A stretch of DNA of 64,000 bases, from NCBI RefSeq assembly GCF_001570625.1, contig NZ_BBQT01000018.1, positions 1 through 64,000 on the forward strand, written 5' to 3'. The position numbers and the translations under genes were made by a program. This stretch comes from Syntrophomonas wolfei subsp. methylbutyratica (GTDB lineage: Bacteria > Bacillota > Syntrophomonadia > Syntrophomonadales > Syntrophomonadaceae). Positions 1 to 8,374 of the stretch are shown one piece after another; positions within the stretch are counted from its first letter, which is position 1, and each line of letters begins with the position of its first letter. The notes beneath the pieces were generated by a model. The model had not been told where the DNA came from and ran no database searches. It saw only the letters and a program-made list of their open reading frames with translations.

Positions 1-276
1 ACGCGATGCCATTCCTATACAGATAGTTTTGTCATCAGAAATTATCCGAGGAGTCTAAAGCAGATTCCTCGGAGTTACAACACTTCAGAAGAATTATGGT
101 GGATAAAATAATTGCTGGGATATGGACTGCCGCATATGAATGGAAAACTGGAAAAGCCAATGCATGAAGCCTTAAAACAGCGCATTGTTGTACATTATAA
201 TTTCAACGGTTTGTCTTTTAACATTTCTGACCTCAATAGACTTACAGTTCGTCCCTTGTCTTCACAATATGTTTAA
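1..276 (+). pseudogene. Decayed reading frame, unidentified, truncated by window edge
   Basis: One plus-strand frame is open from the first base to a TAA at 274-276, except for an in-frame TAA at 109-111. The part after the stop (read from TTG 112) has a protein-like composition, with segments such as YGLPHMNGKLEKPMHEAL and VVHYNFNGLSFNISDLNRL. I do not recognise the family. It lies tail to tail with the toxin gene on the other strand. It could be the 3' end of a broken gene or chance coding potential. Confidence 0.25.
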
Positions 277-278
277 CC

Positions 279-593
279 TCAAATGATATGACGCCAGTCG
301 CGCCTTGCATAAAGGATTCTCTCAACATCAACAACCTTTGACTTTTCATCTATAGTGAAAAAGACAATATAATTCTTTACGATTAGCTTTCGATATTTCA
401 TCATTGCAAGCCGTTCATCAGTCACAAGAGGGCATTTTTGCGGCATGACTGCTAAACCCATAATAGCTTTCTCAACGTTGTCCATCATCTTCAATGCGGT
501 CATTGGTGCTGATAGTTGCGCAGAGATATATCGGACAATATCACGTAGATCTTTTTCGGCAGGTTCCGATACGTCAACCCTATAATTTGCCAT
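279..593 (-). CDS. RelE/ParE-family toxin of a type II toxin-antitoxin pair
   Basis: A 104-residue basic protein of RelE/ParE size. In this family such proteins are ribosome-dependent mRNA interferases or gyrase poisons. Visible family features are the N-terminal helix pair (EPAEKDLRDIVRYIS), the central region with KYRKLIVKNYIVFF, and the C-terminal strand ending VERILYARRDWRHII. The start ATG at 593 overlaps the last 14 bases of the upstream antitoxin gene, the usual coupled arrangement in which the antitoxin is made first. Which target class it belongs to cannot be told from the sequence. Confidence 0.8.
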   Translation of the reverse strand: MANYRVDVSEPAEKDLRDIVRYISAQLSAPMTALKMMDNVEKAIMGLAVMPQKCPLVTDERLAMMKYRKLIVKNYIVFFTIDEKSKVVDVERILYARRDWRHII

Positions 594-852
594 CAGTTAT
601 TTCCTGCCTGATGTCTTGCATCACATCTTCCAGCGGGCGCTTTCTTCCCTCTTTTACTGCGGCCCTGCCCTCATCAAGCAGACGGTAAAGTTCAAGTTTG
701 CCGTTAAGCATCTCGTAGGTCTCAATGCTCATAACAACCAAATCTCCCTGCCCATTTTTAGTAATAAAAACGGGTTCTCTGCTTTCACGGCAGAATGTCG
801 AGATCTCATTGTAATTGTTCCTTAAGTCCGTACTGGATTTAATGTTTGGCAT
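580..852 (-). CDS. Phd/YefM-type antitoxin
   Basis: A 90-residue protein starting MPNIKSSTDLRNNYNEIS, the N-terminal DNA-binding fold typical of Phd/YefM antitoxins. It is followed by PVFITKNGQGDLVVMS and a charged C-terminal tail (GRAAVKEGRKRPLEDVMQDI) expected to wrap the toxin. The frame is open for 47 more codons upstream. ATG 852 is chosen because AGGAGG lies about 9 bases before it and because the family starts at this point. It neutralises the downstream RelE-like toxin and probably autorepresses the operon. A TATAAT hexamer on the minus strand near 1002-1007 could be the -10 box; no convincing -35 was seen. Confidence 0.8.
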   Translation of the reverse strand: MPNIKSSTDLRNNYNEISTFCRESREPVFITKNGQGDLVVMSIETYEMLNGKLELYRLLDEGRAAVKEGRKRPLEDVMQDIRQEITDGKL

Positions 853-1008
853 AAAACCGGCCTCCTCATCTAACCTAAAGATATCATACACGAATTTCTT
901 TAGCTTATCAAAGCCGATTGCATCTAGTCTATTGTTGGTTCTACTGCAAAAACCCTGTTTCCGGGTGTGCCCACCGCTACATATGGTGTTCAAAACCTCA
1001 CCATTATA

Positions 1009-1182
1009 CTAGTACAATACCTCCCGAAAAATTTGCTCTTTGATAAGCAGTTTAAGTGCTAGCGGAGCAGCAAGATCTATTCTTCTGCCAGTACCAGCAT
1101 CTCCCATACCATACTCATATCTTCTATTCAGGCGGAGGGAACAAGCAGCGATAAAGCAGTAGAGAGCTTCCTCATGCAAAAT
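1009..1182 (-). pseudogene. Remnant of a MntA-like (MNT) nucleotidyltransferase, C-terminal part
   Basis: On the minus strand a frame runs from about 1182 (TTG) to a TAG at 1009-1011. Its last 25 residues (RRIDLAAPLALKLLIKEQ then IFREVLY) match the C-terminus of the intact MNT protein at 20058-20339 at 18 of 25 positions by eye. The nucleotidyltransferase core with its GSx10DxD motif is absent, so this is a fragment. It lies immediately upstream of the Phd/RelE-type pair. Confidence 0.5.
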
Positions 1183-1257
1183 CCCCTTCCTAGTTTACAG
1201 TCTTGCCGCGGGCGGCTATACTAAGTTATCGGATAAGACGAAATAAGGAAGAAACGG

Positions 1258-2637
1258 ATGAAAAAGCTATCTCTGCTTATTATAAAAGAACCACTTATCA
1301 GGAAGAGAATATTTAAAACGGCTTTGCCGGCCATGATGGAAATGATCCTCTACATGCTTATTGGGGTGGTGGATATCGCCATTGTAGGACGGCTGGGGGC
1401 GGTACCGCTGGCGGCGGTGGCCCTGGGAGCGCAGATATTTTTTGGACTGGTGCTCTTGCTGGAGTCGCTGGGTATAGGAGCCGCAATTCTGGTGGCTCAG
1501 GCCAAAGGAGCCGGCAAGCGCCTGGAGGTCAGCCGGGTGGCGGGACAGAGCTTTATGCTGGCAGTAGTAGTGGGAATAGCAGCGGCTGTCCTGGGATTAT
1601 GGCTGGCAGAGCCTTTTGTGGGGCTATTTGCCGTAGAAGCGGAAGTTGAGCGCCTGGCCCTGCTTTATATCCATATCGTCTTTAGCATACTGCCGGTGGC
1701 TTTGACCCTCTATATTATTAATTCGGTCTACCGGGGACTGGGCCGCACCGACATTCCCATGACTATTGCTTTCGTGGTTAATATAGTAAACTGCGCGGCA
1801 AATTATATTCTGGTTTACGGAATGGGACCGATACCGGCCTTGGGAGTGGCCGGCTCGGCCCTGGCTTCTTCCCTGGCACATGTGGTGGGATTGGTGATGG
1901 CCTGCTGGTATTTTTTCGGCGGGCGGGGTGGCTTAAAGGTAAAATTTCGCCTTTCCGAGCGTCTGAACTGGCCTATCATTCAAAACATCTTCCGCTTGGG
2001 CCTTCCCAGCATGGGGGAGCAGTTCTTTTTAACTGTTTCCGGCCTGGTTTCCGTCTTCCTAATAGTCTTTCTGGGTACTACCGCCTATGCTTCACATGAG
2101 GTGGCCTTAGCGGTGGAATCCCTCTCCATCATGCCCGGCTTTGGGGTGGCTATTGCCGCTACTGCGCTGGTGGGGCAGGCGGTAGGAGCCCGGGATCGCC
2201 TGGCGGTGCAGAAGATGGCGCGGGGTTCGCTGGAACTGGCAATCCTTTTAATGGGCTTCCTGGGAGTAGTGTTTTTCTGTTTCCCCCAGGCCATTGCCCG
2301 GATATTTACCAATGACCCGGTGCTTATCACCCTGGCGGGCAGTCTGGTCCGAATTGCCGCATTTGAGCAGCTGACCATTGCCCTGAGCATGACCCTGGCC
2401 GGTATCTTAAAAGGGGCCGGAGATACCCGTACGCCTTTGTATGTCACTACCCTGGCTACCTGGGCTTTCCGTATACCCATAATGTATCTGCTGATTAAAG
2501 TCCTGGAGCTTTCTATAGCCTGGATATGGGTGGTATTTGTTATCGACTGGCTGCTGCGCTCGCTGGTTTTCATTATCGTGTACCAGCGCAAGCGTTGGCT
2601 GTACCGGGCTTTAGGAGCCGAACTGGAAGCGGGTTAG
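1258..2637 (+). CDS. MATE-family multidrug/Na+ (H+) antiporter
   Basis: A 459-residue integral membrane protein, about the usual length for the MATE (NorM/DinF-like) family, with roughly twelve hydrophobic segments in two halves. Typical elements are the early PAMMEMILYMLIGVVDIAIVG segment, the Y.INSVYRGLGRTDIPM loop, and the second-half repeat with LAGILKGAGDTRTPLY. It is expected to export cationic drugs or metabolites in exchange for Na+ or H+. ATG 1258 has AAGGAAG six bases upstream. It stands on the plus strand, apart from the minus-strand operons, followed by a lipoprotein gene. Substrate unknown. Confidence 0.9.
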   Translation: MKKLSLLIIKEPLIRKRIFKTALPAMMEMILYMLIGVVDIAIVGRLGAVPLAAVALGAQIFFGLVLLLESLGIGAAILVAQAKGAGKRLEVSRVAGQSFMLAVVVGIAAAVLGLWLAEPFVGLFAVEAEVERLALLYIHIVFSILPVALTLYIINSVYRGLGRTDIPMTIAFVVNIVNCAANYILVYGMGPIPALGVAGSALASSLAHVVGLVMACWYFFGGRGGLKVKFRLSERLNWPIIQNIFRLGLPSMGEQFFLTVSGLVSVFLIVFLGTTAYASHEVALAVESLSIMPGFGVAIAATALVGQAVGARDRLAVQKMARGSLELAILLMGFLGVVFFCFPQAIARIFTNDPVLITLAGSLVRIAAFEQLTIALSMTLAGILKGAGDTRTPLYVTTLATWAFRIPIMYLLIKVLELSIAWIWVVFVIDWLLRSLVFIIVYQRKRWLYRALGAELEAG

Positions 2638-2706
2638 GCTCCGCAGTTGAATACTACTGAAATGAATTCGCGTGCAATGCGTATAAATAAGGAGAGGAGG
2701 ATGGAT

Positions 2707-3636
2707 ATGAAAAAAGCACTTATACTTTCATTAATCCTATTACTGAGTTTCTCCCTCTTTGCTTGCGGGGTAAAAGGGAATCAACCGCAAAATCCAGGGC
2801 AAAAAGAGGAACAGCAACAGCCAGCCGAAGAAAGTGATGAAGCCGCCGTAGCGAACCTGGTAAGAAGCTTTGGCAGCAAACTGCAAAAAGTATCACTTCA
2901 AGCCCCAGTGGATGTTTTGAAAAAAAGCATGCAGGAAAATTACAGCGAATTTCTGTCGCCGGCTCTGCTTGAAATATGGCAAAACGACCCCCAAAATGCG
3001 CCCGGTCGTTTGGTTTCAAGCCCGTGGCCGGAGCGTATAGAAATTCAGGAAATGAAAAAAACTTCAGAGGGTATATACGAAGTTAATGGCGAAATTATAG
3101 AAGTTACGAGCAAGGAGAAGGAAAACGGCGGGTTTGCCGCAAAGCGTCCAATTACTCTGGTGGCCAAAAAGTTTGAGAAACGCTGGCTGATTGATTCTGT
3201 CACTCCAGGTGATTATGAGGATGCGGATTCAATTACCTATAAAAATACCTTCTATGGTTTTAATTTTTCTCTGCCAAAAAACTGGAAAGGCTATACTATT
3301 GTAAATAGCCAATGGGAGGGGTTGGCTTCGGGAGATGCACAAGGAGCAGCAATAGTTGAAACCGGTCCCATGATTTCTATCCGGCATCCCCAATGGACCG
3401 CGGATAACCCCCGACAGGATATTCCCATTATGGTCTTTACCACCAGTCAGTGGAACTCGCTTCAAGAAAATGAATTCCATATCGGTGCCGCACCTATCGG
3501 GCCCAAAGAACTTGGAAGCAATGCAAAATATGTTTTTGCTCTACCGGCGCGTTATAACTATGCCTTTCCGACCGGATATGAAGAAGTGGAAGAGATTCTG
3601 GAAAACAATCCCCTTCAACCGGTGGAATATCCATAG
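2707..3636 (+). CDS. Predicted secreted lipoprotein, function unknown
   Basis: 310 residues. It begins with a lipoprotein signal peptide (KK, hydrophobic stretch, lipobox SLFAC with the lipidated Cys at residue 20) and a low-complexity Q/E-rich linker. The mature part has two segments. The first, to about residue 170, resembles a small alpha+beta domain ending RPITLVAKKFEKRWLIDSV. The second starts NTFYGFNFSLPKNWKGY, a pattern seen in proteins with a PsbP-like fold. ATG 2707 is preferred over 2701 because AGGAGG ends just before 2701. It follows the MATE gene by about 70 bases and could share its transcript. Role not assigned. Confidence 0.7.
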   Translation: MKKALILSLILLLSFSLFACGVKGNQPQNPGQKEEQQQPAEESDEAAVANLVRSFGSKLQKVSLQAPVDVLKKSMQENYSEFLSPALLEIWQNDPQNAPGRLVSSPWPERIEIQEMKKTSEGIYEVNGEIIEVTSKEKENGGFAAKRPITLVAKKFEKRWLIDSVTPGDYEDADSITYKNTFYGFNFSLPKNWKGYTIVNSQWEGLASGDAQGAAIVETGPMISIRHPQWTADNPRQDIPIMVFTTSQWNSLQENEFHIGAAPIGPKELGSNAKYVFALPARYNYAFPTGYEEVEEILENNPLQPVEYP

Positions 3637-3766
3637 ATATAAAGGAAAATATTATACAAGACTATTGTCCGGCAACGATAAAATAGCACGGAAACAGGGC
3701 CGATTTCGCCAGCTGCAAAATAGTTTTTAAATAAATATTCTGTCATATAAGACATAGCAAAGCTTA

Positions 3767-4672
3767 TCAGCTCTTGCGGTACAGGGTGTAGCAGGCCAGT
3801 TGGCGCAGGAATTCGGCCTCGGGGCCAAAAAGCTCCAGGCTCTTAAGGCAGGTAGCAATGCTTTCTTCCAGTAGCTGCCGGGACTTCTCCAGGCCCAGCA
3901 AGCTGGGATAGGTGTTCTTTTCCTTGCGGGCGTCGCTGCCCATGCTTTTGCCGGTAAGAGCCGCATCTCCCTGCACATCCAGGATATCATCGCTGATCTG
4001 AAAAGCCAGTCCGAAATTATCGGCATAGTCACTCAGGGCCAGCAAGCCCTTCTCCCCTATTCCGCCCACTATGGCTCCGGCTCTGAGGGCCGCCCGGAAC
4101 AACTGGCCGGTTTTCAAACAGTGCAGCTTCCTCAAGCTCTCATAATCAATAATCTTACCTTCCGCTTCCAGGTCCAGGATTTGCCCTCCAATCATTCCCC
4201 TGCTGCCGGCAGCCCGGGCAATTTCAGCTATCACCCGGAGCATGGTATCGGGCTTTATCCCGGAAGTGCCGTTTTCTCCGCTCAAGAGCTCAAAAGCGGC
4301 GGTAAGCAGGGCATCACCGGTCAAGACCGCGTTGGCTTCGCCAAAAACCCGGTGACAGGTGGGCTGTCCGCGGCGGAAATCATCATCATCCATACAGGGC
4401 AGGTCATCGTGAACCAGGGAATAGGAATGAATCATTTCCAGGGCGCAGGCCGCCGGAATCGCCTGCTCGGCTTCTCCCCCCGCAATCTTCGCCCCCTCCA
4501 GGACCATTATGGGCCTGAGCCTTTTCCCTCCGTTAAAAATGGCATAATGCATGGCCTGGTGAATCAACGGGGGGTCGCTGTCCGGCGGGAGCAAGCAACC
4601 TATTAAGCAATTGTCAACAAATTCTTTGCGTTGTTTAATTTCTTCCTGAAAGTGCTCTAAATCAAAATTCAT
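3767..4672 (-). CDS. ispA: Short-chain polyprenyl (farnesyl) diphosphate synthase
   Basis: 301 residues, the normal length for bacterial IspA. It condenses dimethylallyl or geranyl diphosphate with isopentenyl diphosphate to make farnesyl diphosphate for undecaprenol and quinones. The first Asp-rich motif is VHDDLPCMDDDDFRRG and the second is QISDDILDVQGD. NGGKRLRP near the N-terminus is the IPP-binding region. It is the last gene of the xseA-xseB-ispA run, 11 bases after xseB, with a GAGGT Shine-Dalgarno overlapping the xseB end. Farnesyl versus geranylgeranyl product length is inferred from neighbours, not read directly. Confidence 0.93.
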   Translation of the reverse strand: MNFDLEHFQEEIKQRKEFVDNCLIGCLLPPDSDPPLIHQAMHYAIFNGGKRLRPIMVLEGAKIAGGEAEQAIPAACALEMIHSYSLVHDDLPCMDDDDFRRGQPTCHRVFGEANAVLTGDALLTAAFELLSGENGTSGIKPDTMLRVIAEIARAAGSRGMIGGQILDLEAEGKIIDYESLRKLHCLKTGQLFRAALRAGAIVGGIGEKGLLALSDYADNFGLAFQISDDILDVQGDAALTGKSMGSDARKEKNTYPSLLGLEKSRQLLEESIATCLKSLELFGPEAEFLRQLACYTLYRKS

Positions 4673-4683
4673 AGCCTATTACC

Positions 4684-4905
4684 TCACACTTCAAAATCCA
4701 GTAGTTCAAATTCCCCGCCCAGGTTCTTAACCAGCCGTTGAATTTTCCCTTCCGCCTGGGATAGTTCCTTACGGCAAAAAAGGGATAGCTCAATACCTTG
4801 CTCAAAAACCTTGATGGATTCTTCCAGTTCCAACTCACCTGATTCCAGCTGTTCCACACTTTCCTCCAGTTTTTTCAGGGCCAGCTCAAAACTCAGCTTT
4901 TCCAT
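4684..4905 (-). CDS. xseB: Exodeoxyribonuclease VII small subunit
   Basis: 73 residues, standard XseB length, with the family pattern [33 protein letters not shown]. It forms a helical hairpin that binds the large subunit XseA. Exonuclease VII degrades single-stranded DNA to oligonucleotides. The start overlaps the 3' end of xseA by 13 bases, indicating translational coupling. GAGAGGG lies upstream. Confidence 0.95.
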
Positions 4906-6110
4906 CTCTTTACCCTCTCCTTTTTGATGACCTCAATCTCCAGATCGGCGTGCCTCATAGCCACTTCCAGCCGGTCACCAATTTGCACCTGCTGTTCATC
5001 TCTGATAATACGACCCTCTTTTTGCAATAGTACATAACCCCTTTCCATGATTTTCAGGGGACTGAGGCTGTCCAAAGCAGCCACGTTCATTGACAACCGC
5101 ATTTTCTTTTCCCGGAAAGTCTCCGTCATCCCTCGGCTCAGCCTCTTTTCCAGCTGGCTGAGCAGTTCCTCCCGCATATGGAGCAGGGAACGGGGCTGTT
5201 TCCAAATCCGCTTCATCATAAGGCGGTCAATTATTTCCGTATAATAGAGCAGCTTGCGCTGCATGGCCCGCAGCAAGCGCTGCTGGTAATTGTCCAGCTG
5301 GCGGGACAGAGCTTGCATGTCGGCCACTGCCAGGCTGGCCGCCTGGCTTGGGGTAGCGGCTCTGAGGTCGGCCACCAGATCGGCCAGGGTAAAATCCACC
5401 TCATGGCCGACCGCTGAGATTACCGGAATATTGGATTCATAAATAGCCTGTACTACCAATTCGCTGTTGAAGGCCATGAGGTCTTCATAGGAACCTCCCC
5501 CACGACCTATAATAATTAATTCTACCTCACCATAGCTATTCAATAGACGCAGGCCTTCAGCCAGCTCGCCCGGAGCCTCGCTGCCCTGTACTGAGCTATG
5601 TACCAGAACCACTTCCACCCCCGGGTGCCTTTGCTTCAGAATGCGGCAGATGTCCCGCAAAGCGGCTCCATCCTGGGAAGTTACGATGCCCACCCGCTGC
5701 ACGAAGGCTGGTATGGCTTTTTTCCTTTCCGGGGCAAAGTACCCCTTGGCCGCCAGCTTTTTTTTCAGTTCTTCCAGGTAGAGAAACAGTCCGCCGATGC
5801 CATAAGGCTGCATTTCCTCCACATAGAGCTGGTATTTCCCCTGCCGGGCAAATACGGAAACCGAAGCCCGCAAGAGCACTTCCATTCCGTCTTTCGGTTT
5901 AAACTTCAAGCCTCTGGCCCGGCTTTTAAACATTACGGCACTGATGGTACTGTCTTCATCCTTCAGGGTAAAGTACATATGCCCGGACTGCTGGTATAGC
6001 CTGAAACCGGATATTTCTCCCCGCAGCCATAATTGGCCGAGAAAGGGGTCGCTATCGAGCAGGTTGGCTATGTAGCTGTTGAGCTCAGTAACCGTCAGAA
6101 TCTCTTTCAT
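4893..6110 (-). CDS. xseA: Exodeoxyribonuclease VII large subunit
   Basis: 405 residues. An N-terminal OB fold (about 1-100; [36 protein letters not shown]) precedes the catalytic domain with [17 protein letters not shown] and [27 protein letters not shown], and a coiled-coil C-terminal part. It acts with XseB on single-stranded DNA. Only two bases separate it from folD, so folD-xseA-xseB-ispA are very likely one transcript. The order matches that in Bacillus subtilis. Confidence 0.95.
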
Positions 6111-6112
6111 AG

Positions 6113-6949
6113 CTAGTACCGCTTTTGCCTGGCGGCCTGGGCCAGATTCTCCATAAGTTTGGCGATCAGAATAGGCCCCATGCCGCCAGGTACCGGCAAC
6201 AAGCGGGCCTCAAATCCTTGTCCTTCCAGGGCCGCCCGGTCGACATTGCCGCATACGCCTCCGGCACCCCAGTAGAATCCGGCATCAATAATCAAGACGC
6301 CCGGGGCGAGTCCTTCCGCTTGAACTATTCCGGCCCGGCCTTTTTCTACTACCAAAATATCTGCTCCTGAGGCCTGTCCGGGTTCGTAAGAGGGCAGAAC
6401 GCTCAACTGGCAGGCTCTCTTAATCATTATCGTGGCCAGGGGAATTATCAAATCAAAGGAGTCTCCCACCAGTACTGCTTTTTTCCCCGCCAGGGAGGGG
6501 AAAAAGCGCTCGATGATCTCCAGGCAGGCCAGGGCCGCACAACTGATAAAGCCGGGGTTGTCGCCGCTCATCCGGCCCCGGTTCACCAGAGAAAAACCAT
6601 CGACATCTTTGTCCGGGCAGATAGCTGCCAGTATTTCGTCTGTCTGTTCCTCCAGGGCAGCCGGAAGGGGTAATTGCAACAAAATGCCGTCCACCTGCTC
6701 ATCCTGGTTTAGTTCTGCGATTTTTGCCATCAGTTCCTGCTGGCTGCTATCTTCCGGCAAATGGAGCAGGCGGGATTTCCCTCCAGTGGCCGCTGCCGCT
6801 TTTTCTTTGAGACCGACATAATGGAGGTCTTCTTTTTGGCCGCCCACCAAAATCATGGCCAGGCAAGGGCTGATGCCCTCCTGTTCATTCCTCTCTTTTA
6901 CCTTCTGCCTTATTTCCTGGGCTATTTGCGATCCACTAATAATTTCCAT
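6113..6949 (-). CDS. folD: FolD-like methylenetetrahydrofolate dehydrogenase/cyclohydrolase, divergent cofactor site
   Basis: 278 residues, near the usual 280-300. By homology FolD interconverts methylene-, methenyl- and formyl-tetrahydrofolate. The substrate-side motifs are present: YVGLKEKAAA (Tyr and Lys), DGILLQLPLP, DKDVDGFSLVN, and a C-terminal PGGMGPILIAKLMEN. The Rossmann segment is unusual. Where most FolD proteins have VVGRS followed by VGxP, this one reads VLVGDSFDLIIPLA, and the usual CTP segment before it reads SCAALACLEII. Loss of the Arg and Ser that contact NADP suggests altered cofactor use or reduced dehydrogenase activity. The position in the operon (nusB - folD - xseA) is that of the normal gene. 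Confidence 0.85.
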   Translation of the reverse strand: MEIISGSQIAQEIRQKVKERNEQEGISPCLAMILVGGQKEDLHYVGLKEKAAAATGGKSRLLHLPEDSSQQELMAKIAELNQDEQVDGILLQLPLPAALEEQTDEILAAICPDKDVDGFSLVNRGRMSGDNPGFISCAALACLEIIERFFPSLAGKKAVLVGDSFDLIIPLATIMIKRACQLSVLPSYEPGQASGADILVVEKGRAGIVQAEGLAPGVLIIDAGFYWGAGGVCGNVDRAALEGQGFEARLLPVPGGMGPILIAKLMENLAQAARQKRY

Positions 6950-6970
6950 TTTTTCCTCTCCTCAATAGTT

Positions 6971-7372
6971 GATTCCGCTGCAAAAAGTAATAATTATGCA
7001 TTTGCTTGCATAAATATTCCGCTCCAGCGTCCTTAATAGCGACCGCAGGGAGCATCAGTTGTGCCCGACAGGGCGCTACGCATGGGCAACACCTACGGCT
7101 TGTCTCGCGGCTCAAGGGGTACCGCGCCAATCTCCCGTCCATGGGAGGCAACCTTATTAGTGACACCCTCAGGGTGGAACACCAGGCGTACCCGAAGGGT
7201 GAGGCGCTCTCGCGACCTCCTGTCGCTCGCCCCCTTTCGCCTGCTCGCCTTCGCCGGTGCAACCTTAATAGTGACATCCGCAGGATGGAACATCAGGAGT
7301 ACCCGCAGGGTGCTGCATCCATGCTTCGCCAACGCTCGCTTTGTATATTTATGCAACCCTATGCAACAAAAA
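6971..7372. repeat. Large dispersed repeat, copy 1, with two nested short units
   Basis: Fills the space between folD and the TsaD-like gene. It matches 13728-14025 almost base for base at both ends and in the middle. This copy carries two extra segments that copy 2 lacks, at about 7152-7202 and 7263-7312. Each is a short unit starting CCTTA(A/T)TAGTGAC with two stem-loops (ACCC-TCA-GGGT and ACCC-GAA-GGGT in the first; ATCC-GCA-GGAT and ACCC-GCA-GGGT in the second). A related unit is part of the backbone at about 7032-7077. No coding capacity is credible. Confidence 0.8.
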
Positions 7373-7381
7373 ACATTTCCG

Positions 7382-7423
7382 TCTTCCTTCATCCGCCTTC
7401 CGTCATCCGTCTTCCTTCATCCG
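7382..7423. repeat. Three tandem 14-bp repeats at the 3' end of the TsaD-like gene
   Basis: Units at 7382-7395, 7396-7409 and 7410-7423. The first and third are identical (TCTTCCTTCATCCG) and the middle one differs at two positions. The stop codon of the minus-strand TsaD-like gene (7403) falls inside the middle unit, so the last few codons are encoded by the repeat. Confidence 0.7.
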
Positions 7424-8374
7424 CAGGATGAATTGTGCAGCCAGGGCTACCCCTACCGCGTTATCGCTGCTCAAGCCGGGGGAAGCAAAGAAGAGCTTTA
7501 GCCCCACCGCCGGGTGTTCCAGGCGGGCCTGCAACCGTTCCTTTATTATTGAATTAGCCATTACCCCTCCCACCAGCAATACATCTTTTATGCCTTTCTT
7601 ATCGCTTTCCAGCAAGATGCTCTTCTCCAGGGTATTGGCAACACAACGTAAGCTGGCCAGAGCGATATCTGGATAGGATATACCCTCCGCCATCAATTTC
7701 TGCGCCCGGGTTTCCGCCCCGGAAAAAGAAAAACCTTTATCACTTACTGATGAAGGCATAAGGGGTAGATTCTCCCCGCTCGATTGCCGGGCCATCTTTT
7801 CAAGCTCGGGGCCGCAAGGAAAGTCCAAACCCATGGCTACCCCAACCCGGTCTACCAACTGCCCGGCGTGCAAATCGAGTCCCGCAAGGGCTGGCGAGAC
7901 ATCCAGAAATCCCCCCTGCTGCCGCCGGACATGGAGCAATTCGGAGGTTCCTCCGGAAAAATGCACCGCCAGGAATTCGGCTCGCCCCAGAAGTGCTTCG
8001 TTCCCCTTGATTCCGGCCATTATATGGCCTTCCTGGTGGCTGAACGAGTGAAGGGGTATTCCGGTAAAACTGCCCAATACTTCGGCGTGGGAGAAGCCGG
8101 CGGAAAAAACCGGCATATAGCTCCCTTCCACCCGGCGCGGCCAGGCACTGGCGCCAATGGCTTTCACCGGGGCATCAAAATGGGAAGCCAACCGGGCAAA
8201 TAAAAAGGGCAGGTTTTTGATATGCTGGAAAAAGGCTTCTGATTGCCGTAAACCCCTTTTCCCTGCTCCAACCTGCAAAATTATACGCTCATCGGCGATA
8301 ATATTCTGTTCTTCGTCCACCAGGGCCAGCGAGCTGGTATAAGCGCTGGTGTCAATCCCCAGGAAAATATTCAT
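7403..8374 (-). CDS. TsaD/Kae1-like ASKHA-fold paralogue
   Basis: 323 residues of the Kae1/TsaD (formerly glycoprotease) fold. It opens MNIFLGIDTSAYTSSLALVD, has a metal-site motif HQEGH near residue 115 (TsaD usually HxEGH), and later LVDRVGVAMGLDFPCGPELEKMA and VLLVGGVMANSIIKERL. True TsaD makes the threonylcarbamoyl group of tRNA t6A37. This protein diverges in the central loops and is better described as a paralogue found in some Firmicutes, with role unknown. ATG 8374 is chosen over the longer frame because GGGAG lies six bases upstream and the family begins there. It overlaps the nusB end by 23 bases. Confidence 0.75.
   Translation of the reverse strand: MNIFLGIDTSAYTSSLALVDEEQNIIADERIILQVGAGKRGLRQSEAFFQHIKNLPFLFARLASHFDAPVKAIGASAWPRRVEGSYMPVFSAGFSHAEVLGSFTGIPLHSFSHQEGHIMAGIKGNEALLGRAEFLAVHFSGGTSELLHVRRQQGGFLDVSPALAGLDLHAGQLVDRVGVAMGLDFPCGPELEKMARQSSGENLPLMPSSVSDKGFSFSGAETRAQKLMAEGISYPDIALASLRCVANTLEKSILLESDKKGIKDVLLVGGVMANSIIKERLQARLEHPAVGLKLFFASPGLSSDNAVGVALAAQFILRMKEDG

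Noticed and set aside
1012-1257. Riboswitch upstream of the MATE gene
   Set aside because: No recognisable aptamer; most of the space is an MNT gene remnant on the other strand.
7006-7501. Long plus- and minus-strand ORFs across 6971-7500
   Set aside because: They run through the repeat; the same frames reappear in the second copy at 13702-14066, so they reflect repeat composition and not genes.
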